A stretch of DNA of 64,000 bases from an uncultured Draconibacterium sp. (lineage in GTDB: Bacteria > Bacteroidota > Bacteroidia > Bacteroidales > Prolixibacteraceae): positions 170,315-234,314 of the forward strand of contig CANLMQ010000004.1 of NCBI GenBank assembly GCA_947492175.1. The letters are read 5' to 3'. Shown here one piece after another: positions 8,759-20,492 of the stretch. The position numbers and the translations under genes were made by a program. Position 1 is the stretch's first letter, and each line of letters starts with the position of its first letter. Under the pieces are notes generated by a model. It did not search any database, was not told the origin of the DNA, and worked only from the letters and a program-made list of their open reading frames with translations.

Positions 8759-10108
8759 TCATAATTTCATTTCCCAACCTTTCTCATAATCTCTTGACCA
8801 ATGCTTTTGGGCTGCTTTATCATTTAAAATATGCCCGTTTTCAGGATTAATTTCCAGCGAGCGCCCAACCCTCTGCGAAATATTTCCTAACTGAACAAGC
8901 AAGGTACTTTTATGTCCGGAATCAATGCCTGCATTCAGTTTTTCACCTTTTAAAATAGCATTAAAGAAATTCTGAAAGTGATAACCGTCTAGTATTTGAG
9001 TTGGATCTTGCCGGTTTCTTGCATCTACCTTAATATTATCTTTTACTTCTTTTACAATATTTCCCTTCAAATCGTAAACAGTATAAGCATTCGCAGTATC
9101 TAAATACAGACTTCCGTTTTCACCATAAAACATTGCCCCTCCTGATTTTCCATCCACAGGCATACCATTACAACTTCTACCTTCCCATGTCATGGAAATC
9201 CCCTCAGCAAAATCAAAACTTATTACTTGAGTATCCGGTGTTTCCCAGTCATCGTTATACCGGTATCGTCCTCCATTTGAGCTTACACGAACAGGATAAT
9301 CTACACCCAATCCCCATCTTAATAAATCAACCGTATGAGTTCCGTTATTTAATGCTTCTCCGGTCCCCCAATGCCAACGCCAATGCCAATTATAATGTAC
9401 AATATTGTCTTTGTATGCAGCCCTTGGCGCAGGTCCCTGCCACAGATCCCAATCAAGCCAGTCTGGCACTGCTACTTCTTTCCCTACTCCAATAGGGCCG
9501 CGATTATTAGTATACCAACATTTTCCGTAATATGCTTTTCCAATTACACCATTTTTGAGCTCCTCAATTCCTGCAATAATATTTGGCCACGACCTGCGCT
9601 GATTCCCCATTTGAATCACTTTCCCATATTTTTCGGCAGCATCTCTTAAAATTTCCCCTTCTCTGGGATTATGACTACAAGGCTTCTCTACATAAACATG
9701 CTTATCTGCCTGCATTGCCAGAAGCGAAGCAGGAGCATGCCAATGGTCAGGCATGGCAATTACCACCGCATCAATATCTTTTAATTCAAGCGATTTCCTA
9801 AAGTCACCAAATCCTTTTACTTTCAAATCCTGTTTCTCACTAACAGCTTTCATACATTTGTCAATGGCTCGTTTATCCACATCACAAACATGTGCAACTT
9901 CACTGTTTGGCTGGCTTGCAAAATTTTTAGCCAGAGCTGTTCCTCTTGAGTTAACGCCTATTACAGAAATCCTTATTTTTTCGTTTGAACCAACAATACG
10001 TCTGTAACTTTCTGCACTAAATCCCGGCAAAACCCCGGCAGCATAAACACCAGCAGCACCCAATGCCGATTTCTTTAAAAATGTTCTTCTTGAATTATTA
10101 TCACTCAT
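8759..10108 (-). CDS. Tat-exported Gfo/Idh/MocA-family oxidoreductase (long form)
   Basis: From the ATG at 10108 (MSDNNSRRTFLKK) the protein is about 449 residues. A start at 10144 is open but would put 12 extra residues before the Tat motif. After the Tat signal come a Rossmann domain (IRISVIGVNSRGTALAKNF), DHWHAPASL, and the catalytic-type VEKPCSHN. The C-terminal half contains HWHWGTGEALNNGTHTVDLLRWGL, with conserved His residues typical of secreted members. Some secreted relatives act as NAD-dependent glycosidases (GH109) or oxidise sugars at C3; neither role is proven here. It is the first gene of the nine-gene operon, just downstream of the LacI-type operator. Confidence 0.85.
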   Translation of the reverse strand: MSDNNSRRTFLKKSALGAAGVYAAGVLPGFSAESYRRIVGSNEKIRISVIGVNSRGTALAKNFASQPNSEVAHVCDVDKRAIDKCMKAVSEKQDLKVKGFGDFRKSLELKDIDAVVIAMPDHWHAPASLLAMQADKHVYVEKPCSHNPREGEILRDAAEKYGKVIQMGNQRRSWPNIIAGIEELKNGVIGKAYYGKCWYTNNRGPIGVGKEVAVPDWLDWDLWQGPAPRAAYKDNIVHYNWHWRWHWGTGEALNNGTHTVDLLRWGLGVDYPVRVSSNGGRYRYNDDWETPDTQVISFDFAEGISMTWEGRSCNGMPVDGKSGGAMFYGENGSLYLDTANAYTVYDLKGNIVKEVKDNIKVDARNRQDPTQILDGYHFQNFFNAILKGEKLNAGIDSGHKSTLLVQLGNISQRVGRSLEINPENGHILNDKAAQKHWSRDYEKGWEMKL

Positions 10109-10150
10109 AGTATTAATTTTTAAATGGAGACCTATCAAAAACAATCACAT

Positions 10151-10182
10151 CAAAACTATATAATTTGACAATATTACGCAAA
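10151..10182 (-). promoter_or_regulatory. Bacteroidota-type promoter of the exported amino-sugar operon
   Basis: Read on the minus strand, TTTG (10179-10182) and TAGTTTTG (10151-10158) are separated by 20 bp, fitting the Bacteroides -33/-7 pattern TTTG...TAnnTTTG. The -33 element lies inside the LacI-type palindrome, so repressor binding would block the polymerase. The distance to the preferred start at 10108 is suitable. Confidence 0.6.
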
Positions 10183-10191
10183 CGTTTGCGT
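10176..10191. promoter_or_regulatory. LacI-family operator (perfect 16-bp palindrome)
   Basis: ACGCAAACGTTTGCGT is a perfect palindrome with a central CG, the hallmark of LacI/GalR-family binding sites. It lies between the divergent lacI-type gene and the nine-gene operon, overlapping the -33 element of the operon promoter. Likely regulator: the protein at 10473-11504. The rest of this 364-bp intergenic region (10109-10472) is AT-rich, and I see no other clear signal in it. Confidence 0.75.
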
Positions 10192-10472
10192 TTAAAAATG
10201 AAAAATATTTCCCCTCCTGTTTCCCGACAACTACTTTTACGCAGCATAAACCCCACGAGTTGCCCAAAAATATCTACAAAAGCTAATATTAAAGACTTAT
10301 AGTACCACTCAAAAATATTATAAAACCATGGACCAATAGAATAAATAAAATTTAAGATTGATTAAAATACTTTCAGTTATATTTTTATTAGCTTAAATAT
10401 TTTATAAATAATTCAATATAAAGATGTACTTTTACACAATCGTTTTCGTATTATTTCTTTTTTAAATTCTCG

Positions 10473-11504
10473 ATGGAAAACAAACGTATTACAATAAAGG
10501 AATTAGCAAAAGTATTGCAGGTGTCTCCTTCCACAGTGTCGAGGGCTCTGAAAAATCACCATAGCATTGGCCCTGAAACCCGCAAGAAAGTTCAGAAACT
10601 GGCTTTAAAGCTGGGGTATTTCCCCAATTCCGTTGCATCTAACCTCAGAAGGCAAAAAACAAACCTGATTGGAGTTATCGTTCCTCGTATTGAAAGACAC
10701 TTTCATTCTTATTCAATTAGTGGAATAGAGGAAGTAGCAAATAGTATGGGTTATTATGTTTCAATCTTTCAATCCAATAATTCCTATGAAAAAGAGGTGG
10801 ATAGTGTAAGAATGCTTCTTTCAAATAATGCTGATGGGGTTATTGCATGTTTGGCCCTTGAAACTAAAGAGGTTGAACATTTCAATCAGTTAAAAAAGAA
10901 TGATATACCTCTGGTATTTTATGATCGTGTTTGTGATGGAGTTGATTCAGGGAAGGTAATTATTAACGATTACGAAGCAGGATATAAAGCCTGTGACCAT
11001 TTAATTTCTATTGGATGCAAAAAAATTGCCCATATAGCAGGTAATCAAAATTCGGGAATATTCAGGGCAAGACTTGAGGGATATAAGGCAGCACTAAAAA
11101 AGCATAATATTGATTTTGATGAATCGCTGGTTTTTTATGGCGATACTTTAAGTCATGAGGAAGGACTGGAGTTTGCCGATAAACTTTTAAAATTACCAAC
11201 ACGCCCCGATGGTTTGTTTTGTGCCAATGACAATACTGCAATTAGCGCTATTCAAACAGCTAAAAAACTACAAATAGATGTACCCAACGAAATCGCAGTT
11301 GTTGGATTTAGTAACACACCGGCCTCAACAATTATTAGTCCGTCGTTAACAACCATCGACGACCACGCATTTGAAATGGGACAAGCTGCTGCCCGTCTAT
11401 TAATTCGACAGATTGAAAATAACGACCAAAATGTAGTTGCTGAAACAATTGTCATAAAAAATGACCTTATTGTCCGGGAATCGACAGCAAGAAAAAAAAA
11501 TTAG
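10473..11504 (+). CDS. LacI/GalR-family transcriptional regulator
   Basis: This 343-residue protein has an N-terminal helix-turn-helix (residues 3-50: TIKELAKVLQVSPSTVSRAL) with the LacI hinge helix (YFPNSVASNLR). A periplasmic-binding-protein-like sensor domain follows, opening with LIGVIVPRI and containing CANDNTAISA and VVGFSNTP. It is transcribed divergently from the exported amino-sugar operon, and a perfect LacI-type operator lies between them. It probably represses that operon until a sugar or sugar phosphate binds. Its stop faces the GH92 gene, separated by a hairpin. Confidence 0.9.
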   Translation: MENKRITIKELAKVLQVSPSTVSRALKNHHSIGPETRKKVQKLALKLGYFPNSVASNLRRQKTNLIGVIVPRIERHFHSYSISGIEEVANSMGYYVSIFQSNNSYEKEVDSVRMLLSNNADGVIACLALETKEVEHFNQLKKNDIPLVFYDRVCDGVDSGKVIINDYEAGYKACDHLISIGCKKIAHIAGNQNSGIFRARLEGYKAALKKHNIDFDESLVFYGDTLSHEEGLEFADKLLKLPTRPDGLFCANDNTAISAIQTAKKLQIDVPNEIAVVGFSNTPASTIISPSLTTIDDHAFEMGQAAARLLIRQIENNDQNVVAETIVIKNDLIVRESTARKKN

Positions 11505-11506
11505 GA

Positions 11507-11539
11507 TTGTAGATACTAAAATCTTATTAGCATCTACAA
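11507..11539. terminator. Inverted repeat between convergent lacI-type and GH92 genes
   Basis: TTGTAGAT-a-CTAA and TTAG-c-ATCTACAA form a long stem with one internal mismatch and a short AT loop. It lies three bases after the regulator stop and 121 bp beyond the GH92 stop. No long T-run follows on either strand, so it may be a weak bidirectional terminator. Confidence 0.45.
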
Positions 11540-11659
11540 CCCTAAATCTGAATACATAAAAAGCTCAATTACAATCCTCTATCCTCACACTTAGAAAACA
11601 ATCCCATTTTGAACCCAGTAGCCAACATCTCCACTCAAATCATTAGGCTAATTTACCGG

Positions 11660-13954
11660 CTATTCCTCTCCCGTCATCGAATAAGGATAACTCTGCAGAC
11701 TTATTCCCCGTTTTTTATTAGGACTATCTGACATCTTTAATTCAAGTTTTCCTCCATCCTGTATGGTTGAATGTCTTAGATAATTTTTATCATATGAACT
11801 CCCGTTTAATCTCACCCGGTCGATGTAGAAATTTTCTTGTCCATAATTATCCAATTCTACAATGAACTCATTCCCATTTTCCAACTGAAGAGTAATTTTC
11901 TGAAACAAGGGACTCCCCAAAACATACTGATCGGTACCCGGGCAAACCGGATAAAATCCTATGGCACTGAAAACATACCACGCAGAAGTCTGCCCATTAT
12001 CCTCATCGCCACAATAGCCGTCGGGATACGGGGTATACAATTTATCCATCACCTGACGAACACGGCATTGGGTTTTCCAGGGTTCGCTGGTATAATTGTA
12101 CAAATAAATCATGTGCTGAACAGGCTGGTTACCATGGGCATAATTTCCCATCCCGGCAACCTGCATTTCACGTATTTCGTGAATTACGGTGCCGCCATAA
12201 AACCAGTCGTAATTGTAAATTGGAGGAGCAACAAATACCGAATCAAGCATTTCTACAAATTGCTGATCGCCCCCCATCAGGTTTTTCAGTCCTTCAATAT
12301 CCTGAAAAACGCTCCACGAGTAATGCCAGGTAGATCCTTCGGTAAACGCGTAACTCCATCGGTACTGATTAAATGGCGCCTGAAAACTACCATCTTCGTA
12401 TCTTCCACGCATCAAATTTACTTCCGGATCGAACACGTTTTTATAGTTTCGTGCCCGCTCTCGGAAAAGGTCAATCTCGTCTTGCGGCTTTCCTAATTCC
12501 TGCGCCAACTTCGAAATACAGAAATCGGCATACGCGTATTCCAATGTCCGTGATGAAGTTTGTCCTATCTTTTCATCAAAAGGCAGATACCCTAATTTAT
12601 TGTACTGCTCTGCACCAAACCGGCCAACCGATCTGATGGTTTTGTGATTCTCTTTTGTGTTTTTTATAATTGCTTCATACAATAATTCGATGTCGTAACC
12701 GCGAATTCCTTTTAGATATGAGTCAGCGATCAACGAGGCTGAGTTTGAACCAATCATGCAGTTGCGATGCCCGGGACTGGCCCATTCGGGCAGCCATCCA
12801 CTTTCTTTGTATGTATTTACCAACCCCTGCATAATTTGTGAGTTTAATTCGGGGTACATCAATGTAAAGAAAGGGAATACAGCCCTGAATGTATCCCAAA
12901 AACCATTATCGGTAAACATGTAACCAGGCAGCACTTCCCCGTTGTAAGGACTGTAATGCACGACGTTATTGTTTTTATCGAACTCATAAAACTTACGGGG
13001 GAAAAGCAAAGTACGGTACAGGCACGAATAAAATGTTTTTTGCTGTTCCTCCGTTCCGCCTTCAACCTTGATTCTGGAAAATTCTTTTTCCCAAACCAAC
13101 TGCCCTTCCTTTTTTGTTTCAGCAAAAGTTTTATTCCCCACCTCGCGCTCTAAATTAAGCCCGGCCTGTTCCAAACTGATAAAAGAAGAGGCAACTTTAA
13201 CGTTTATTTTCTCTCCGTTTTTTGTTTTGAAACCAACAACAGCTCCAACATGGAAACCTTCAGCTTCGTTTAACTCCTTTAGCACACTGTCTTCCCATAC
13301 TTTTGTATCAGAAAAATCTTTGTCGAAAACAGCTACAAAATAGTTTCTGAAATTATCGGGGACTCCCCCGTGATTATTCTGACAATAGCCAATAATCTTG
13401 CGTTCTTCCGGTATTATTTTTACCATTGAACCACCATCAAAACCATCCAAAACGATCCACGAGTTTTCATGCTGCGGAAAGGTAAATTGAAATTGAGCAG
13501 CACGATCGGTTGGAGTCACTTCGGCAGTTACGCCATAATCAGCCAGATAAACGCTGTAATAATGCGGTTTTGCAATTTCCGCTTTATGCGAAAACCACGA
13601 AGCCCTTTCATCTTCTTTAAACTTCAGTTCACCAACAACCGGCATAAACGAAAATGCAGCATAATCGTTAATCCACGGGCTTGGCTGGTGGGTTTGTTTT
13701 ATTCCCCGAATTTTATGAGCATCATACGTATAACAAAAGCCATCTCCCATTTTCCCGGTTTGCGGAGTCCAGAAATTCATCCCCCACGGACGGGCAATTG
13801 CCGGGTATGTATTCCCGTTTGAAAGGTCACGCTCAGAATCGGTTCCCATCAAAGGATTTACCAAATCGGTTAAACGTGTAGTATTTGTGCATTCTTTTTC
13901 TGAAGTGCAACTCACAAGAAATAATAAGGAAAAAAGATAAACGATATTCTTCAT
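11660..13954 (-). CDS. GH92 exo-alpha-mannosidase-like lipoprotein with Gln in place of the catalytic acid
   Basis: This 764-residue protein has a lipoprotein signal (LFLVSC, Cys16). It carries GH92 landmarks: NGNTYPAIARPWGM (46-59), GFWDTFR, and the C-terminal GDEDNGQTSAWYVFSAIGFYPV (from 649). GH92 enzymes are Ca2+-dependent inverting alpha-mannosidases. Their catalytic acid is the Glu of HGNEP; here that motif is HGNQP (Gln610). Enzymes that cleave mannose linked through phosphate are known to have this Glu-to-Gln change because the leaving group needs no proton. The sequence therefore predicts mannosyl-phosphate activity, or a dead enzyme. It is the last gene of the PUL and follows the unrecognised gene at 14046-16241 by 91 bp. 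Confidence 0.9.
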   Translation of the reverse strand: MKNIVYLFSLLFLVSCTSEKECTNTTRLTDLVNPLMGTDSERDLSNGNTYPAIARPWGMNFWTPQTGKMGDGFCYTYDAHKIRGIKQTHQPSPWINDYAAFSFMPVVGELKFKEDERASWFSHKAEIAKPHYYSVYLADYGVTAEVTPTDRAAQFQFTFPQHENSWIVLDGFDGGSMVKIIPEERKIIGYCQNNHGGVPDNFRNYFVAVFDKDFSDTKVWEDSVLKELNEAEGFHVGAVVGFKTKNGEKINVKVASSFISLEQAGLNLEREVGNKTFAETKKEGQLVWEKEFSRIKVEGGTEEQQKTFYSCLYRTLLFPRKFYEFDKNNNVVHYSPYNGEVLPGYMFTDNGFWDTFRAVFPFFTLMYPELNSQIMQGLVNTYKESGWLPEWASPGHRNCMIGSNSASLIADSYLKGIRGYDIELLYEAIIKNTKENHKTIRSVGRFGAEQYNKLGYLPFDEKIGQTSSRTLEYAYADFCISKLAQELGKPQDEIDLFRERARNYKNVFDPEVNLMRGRYEDGSFQAPFNQYRWSYAFTEGSTWHYSWSVFQDIEGLKNLMGGDQQFVEMLDSVFVAPPIYNYDWFYGGTVIHEIREMQVAGMGNYAHGNQPVQHMIYLYNYTSEPWKTQCRVRQVMDKLYTPYPDGYCGDEDNGQTSAWYVFSAIGFYPVCPGTDQYVLGSPLFQKITLQLENGNEFIVELDNYGQENFYIDRVRLNGSSYDKNYLRHSTIQDGGKLELKMSDSPNKKRGISLQSYPYSMTGEE

Positions 13955-14045
13955 CGGTATTAATTGTCAAAATTGGTTTGTTGGATTCTCGCATCAGTTT
14001 TCGCCTTTAAAATGCATTTTAGCGAATACTAATGTGAGAGTTAAA

Positions 14046-16241
14046 TTATTTTACGCCGGTCAACATCTGCTTTTTCAAACCTTTGTAGTGCTGTTTTATT
14101 TTCGAATTGCTTGTCAAATCCCATATCGAAGCGTTATGTTCGCGCAACGCCAAAATGGAAACAATCCACCCTTGTGTCCAGCCACTTTCAATGGCCCAGG
14201 CTCCCCAACCAAGATCAGCATTTGAGCCCCAGTGTTCATACCGGCCAAAATCAAAAGCGCGCATCCAGCCTCCATTAATTTCAGGATGCTTTTCAGAAAC
14301 CACCTGTATACGGCATAAAAATTCGGCCAACTTGTCGACAGCCGCTTTTATTTTCGGGTCGTTAGTTACATAATAGGCTTCGTGCAATCCTAAAAAAGCA
14401 AAGTTTGTGGTATACAAAAGGTCACTCACTTTGTCTCCGTTTTGGGCAATAAGCGGTGCCTCTGCTGTTCCATAGGCTTCATTACTTTGCGGAGGCGGGT
14501 ATTTTCCTGTTTTCAGATCCCCCAATTCTTCGCGAATTGCACCGCAGGTATCCTGAAGTTTTAAAAGATCATCTACAATTGTGTAAAGCATTTCCCTGTT
14601 TCCCTGAGTATCTTTTACCCGTACCAACCAGGCAAGCGGCAGTAACATTCTGGCTTTTTCCTGCGCAATTCCATTTGTCCACTGCCATCCTTCCGGATAT
14701 TTATGCATGGTTTCTTTAATGGCTTTTTCGGTTCTTTCAAGGAATATTTGATCACCGGTTTTATGATAAGCCCACAACATACACGCCCAAACATAGGCTT
14801 CAAAATGTGGAGAATAGTACTTTGTATCTTTCTCGTAGTAATGCTTCCAACCATTTTTCTCAAAATCAGGAATATCGATGCGGCTGCCCCGAAAACCTGA
14901 TTCCCCTGTTGTACGAAGAAGAGCAATCAGGGATTTCATTAACAGATTGTCCCAACGATCAGAGCCGGTGAGTGCCGACGTTGTTAAAGCACCAAGCAAA
15001 AACCGCGCATTGTCGTCGCCATAACTGGCCCGGTACCAGGCAAAATTGCTAATCCCCCAGGGAATTAACCCATAGGCTCCGTGAGTGGGATTACCGTATT
15101 CTCCTTTCATCGCATCCGATTCAAAAAGATAAAAATCCAGGATGTTTTCAGCAATTCTAGAATATTCCGGTTTTTTTAAGACATTTCCGGCACAGGCTAG
15201 CGCCATTGCAGTCTCTGCATTACAATCGCCACGCCTTACAATACCAATTGGCTGGCTGCCTTTTTCATCTATTCTCGAAAATACACATTCGAAAACACCG
15301 TTCTTTCCATCTCCCACAGGAAATGAAGCATCCCAATCAAGCATCCAGTTTCCCGAACCTTTCATTATTTCCAGAGTATCTTCCAGCGATTCGTGAACCA
15401 GCATTTTACTGCTAAAAAACCAGTCTGCTCCTTTTGCAATACTATTCATTTGGTATTGTGTTGGCAACTCTTCCGTTTTTTCAAATGCAGCCTGAATCTC
15501 CGGTTTCCATTCGAGCCCAACAAACGAATTTTCGGACAGGACATATTCCAAAATAGAGTTCCAAACTCCGGCCCATGCTTTTTGAGGCGCGTAGCGCCCC
15601 CGAACCATATTACTCAGATTCGTTGTTGAAACCAAAACCGGATAACCCGGAAGTTCGAAGAGAACAGGTACCGTTTTTTCAGGCAATCCATAAACTGCCT
15701 TATCAAATCCGGCAACTTTTGCTGCTACAATATAACTTTCCGAAATATTGGTTGGAATATAATGCAACCCGTTTATGCTCAACACATCCAAACTGTCTGG
15801 CATTCCTCCAAAAAACGAAGAATTTACAACTGCCCGCTCCAGATCAGCTTTTACAGTTTTCCCCAATTCCACATCGGGTAAAAATGAAGGATACTCAAGA
15901 TAAACCCTTAGTTTCTTTTCCCTCACAATTGAGAAAAACTCAGCAGAGAGCTCAGCCCTTTTTGCCGGATATTCATCAGCAAAAATCATTAAAGCATCTC
16001 CGTTTGCGGCCTGCTTTGCTGCCTTCATTGGAGAATCATACAGTATTGTTTCTATTTGATTGTGTTTATCCAGAATTCGATACAGATCATTCGATTGCTT
16101 TCCGGCCACATGCACAACGTTTACCGACTGCGTGCAAGCCACAGGTAATAATGCTATTAGTATTCCAACAAAAACTAATAAAATGCTTTTTATACTTAAA
16201 CTATATGAAAAGAGTTCAATTTTATTCTTTTTGAATTGCAT
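14046..16241 (-). CDS. Secreted two-domain protein, probable alpha/alpha-barrel glycoside hydrolase of unknown family
   Basis: The protein is about 731 residues from the ATG at 16241; a start at 16283 would add 14 residues. A membrane-spanning signal ends in LLPVACTQ, a possible lipobox. Residues of roughly 35-260 look like an alpha/beta domain (VVHVAGKQSND, ALMIFADEYP). The remainder is rich in Trp and paired helices, with repeats such as GNWMLDWDASFP, AYGLIPWGISNFAWYRASYGDD, SPHFEAYVWACMLWAYH and GWMRAFDFGRYEHWGSNADLGWGAWAIESGW, typical of (alpha/alpha)6 barrels. I do not recognise a defined CAZy family. Acidic residues in these repeats could be catalytic. It lies between GH2 and GH92 genes, so it probably acts on the same glycan. 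Confidence 0.75.
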   Translation of the reverse strand: MQFKKNKIELFSYSLSIKSILLVFVGILIALLPVACTQSVNVVHVAGKQSNDLYRILDKHNQIETILYDSPMKAAKQAANGDALMIFADEYPAKRAELSAEFFSIVREKKLRVYLEYPSFLPDVELGKTVKADLERAVVNSSFFGGMPDSLDVLSINGLHYIPTNISESYIVAAKVAGFDKAVYGLPEKTVPVLFELPGYPVLVSTTNLSNMVRGRYAPQKAWAGVWNSILEYVLSENSFVGLEWKPEIQAAFEKTEELPTQYQMNSIAKGADWFFSSKMLVHESLEDTLEIMKGSGNWMLDWDASFPVGDGKNGVFECVFSRIDEKGSQPIGIVRRGDCNAETAMALACAGNVLKKPEYSRIAENILDFYLFESDAMKGEYGNPTHGAYGLIPWGISNFAWYRASYGDDNARFLLGALTTSALTGSDRWDNLLMKSLIALLRTTGESGFRGSRIDIPDFEKNGWKHYYEKDTKYYSPHFEAYVWACMLWAYHKTGDQIFLERTEKAIKETMHKYPEGWQWTNGIAQEKARMLLPLAWLVRVKDTQGNREMLYTIVDDLLKLQDTCGAIREELGDLKTGKYPPPQSNEAYGTAEAPLIAQNGDKVSDLLYTTNFAFLGLHEAYYVTNDPKIKAAVDKLAEFLCRIQVVSEKHPEINGGWMRAFDFGRYEHWGSNADLGWGAWAIESGWTQGWIVSILALREHNASIWDLTSNSKIKQHYKGLKKQMLTGVK

Positions 16242-16337
16242 AGGTTCTTTACGGTTTATGATGGTTCTTTCTAAACTCAACATTGAAATTTCTGAATTCT
16301 AAAAAACAAAAGATGTCTACACTGTAACTTAATTTTA

Positions 16338-16397
16338 CCCCTCCAACCTCCCCTAAAGGGGAGACTTAAAATTCCCTTCAAGGAATTTTGGGAGACG
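16338..16397. repeat. Intergenic double-hairpin element
   Basis: The 191-bp gap between the GH2 stop and the next gene holds two adjacent perfect hairpins. These are CTCCCC-TAAA-GGGGAG (16348-16363) and AAAATTCC-CTTCAA-GGAATTTT (16368-16389), with flanking CTCC/GGGAG that could pair outside them. The look matches GC-rich palindromic repeats scattered between genes in many Bacteroidota genomes. It may act in mRNA stability or partial termination inside the operon. Confidence 0.5.
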
Positions 16398-16474
16398 ACA
16401 TTATTACTTGCAAACAGTATCTTTTACTATTTTCAAATTCTCGCGAAAGACACCCTCTTAGATAATTTCAATTC

Positions 16475-19762
<3,288 letters not shown>

Positions 19763-19806
19763 TTACGATTAGTTATTTTGTTCCATCCACTAATTCTTGT
19801 TAGAGC

Positions 19807-20475
19807 TCAACTAGTTCGTGTTTTGTTAAATTTATGTAGTACACCCAAAGTGATACTAATGTGTGCAGCATAGTATGTTGGTAAAATCAAATAATTCAGT
19901 TGTTTGTATCCGATGTATTCGTATAATGCAATAATGGTATCTGAAGTTAAAACGAAGGTAACTCCCAGAAAATAGCTCCACTTTAAAACCGAATCTGATT
20001 TTATTCCCAATGCAGCTCCTACTGAAATACAGGAAATTATAAGGTATATAAAAGTAGCAATACGCAAAAGAGTATCATCAATTGCCGGAGAGAGCTTCAA
20101 AAAGAAAAATACCAGATAGGCCGCCAACAAAACTACAGTAAACAGTTTGGGCAAACGCCCGTTTAATAAGGCAAACAAAAGATAGCCAGCATGGGCAAAA
20201 AAGTAAAAGCCAATGCCTGCTGAAAACATAATAAAACTATCTCCTTTAAAAGATAAGAACCAATCGCCTACCATCGAAAAAAAGAAAGCTCCAAACAGAT
20301 ACCAGATATCGGTGGATGCTTTTAAGGTTTTTCGGAACAGAAATGCAAGGACAAGAATGCAACTGCCCGGCACTGCCGCTTTAAAGAAAAAACCATAACC
20401 ATTGTTCGCAAAATATGACAATACCAATGGAACAATAAGCCACAGGTAATTAATTTTTATTAAATTTTTAGTCAT
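19807..20475 (-). CDS. YhhN-family integral membrane protein (lysoplasmalogenase-like)
   Basis: This 222-residue protein has about eight hydrophobic segments. It contains the YhhN/TMEM86 landmarks FFFSMVGDWFLSF and GVTFVLTSDTIIALYEY, where two Asp residues lie in membrane helices. Characterised relatives hydrolyse the vinyl-ether bond of lysoplasmalogens. Why such a gene sits between the SIS isomerase (17-bp gap) and the GH2 enzyme is unclear. It may be a passenger, or act on a lipid aglycone released by the locus. Confidence 0.75.
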   Translation of the reverse strand: MTKNLIKINYLWLIVPLVLSYFANNGYGFFFKAAVPGSCILVLAFLFRKTLKASTDIWYLFGAFFFSMVGDWFLSFKGDSFIMFSAGIGFYFFAHAGYLLFALLNGRLPKLFTVVLLAAYLVFFFLKLSPAIDDTLLRIATFIYLIISCISVGAALGIKSDSVLKWSYFLGVTFVLTSDTIIALYEYIGYKQLNYLILPTYYAAHISITLGVLHKFNKTRTS

Positions 20476-20492
20476 CGTACTTATTTAATTAG

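Noticed and set aside
11837..12496. Open frame of 219 codons on the plus strand
   Set aside because: It mirrors the GH92 coding sequence and shows no family features.
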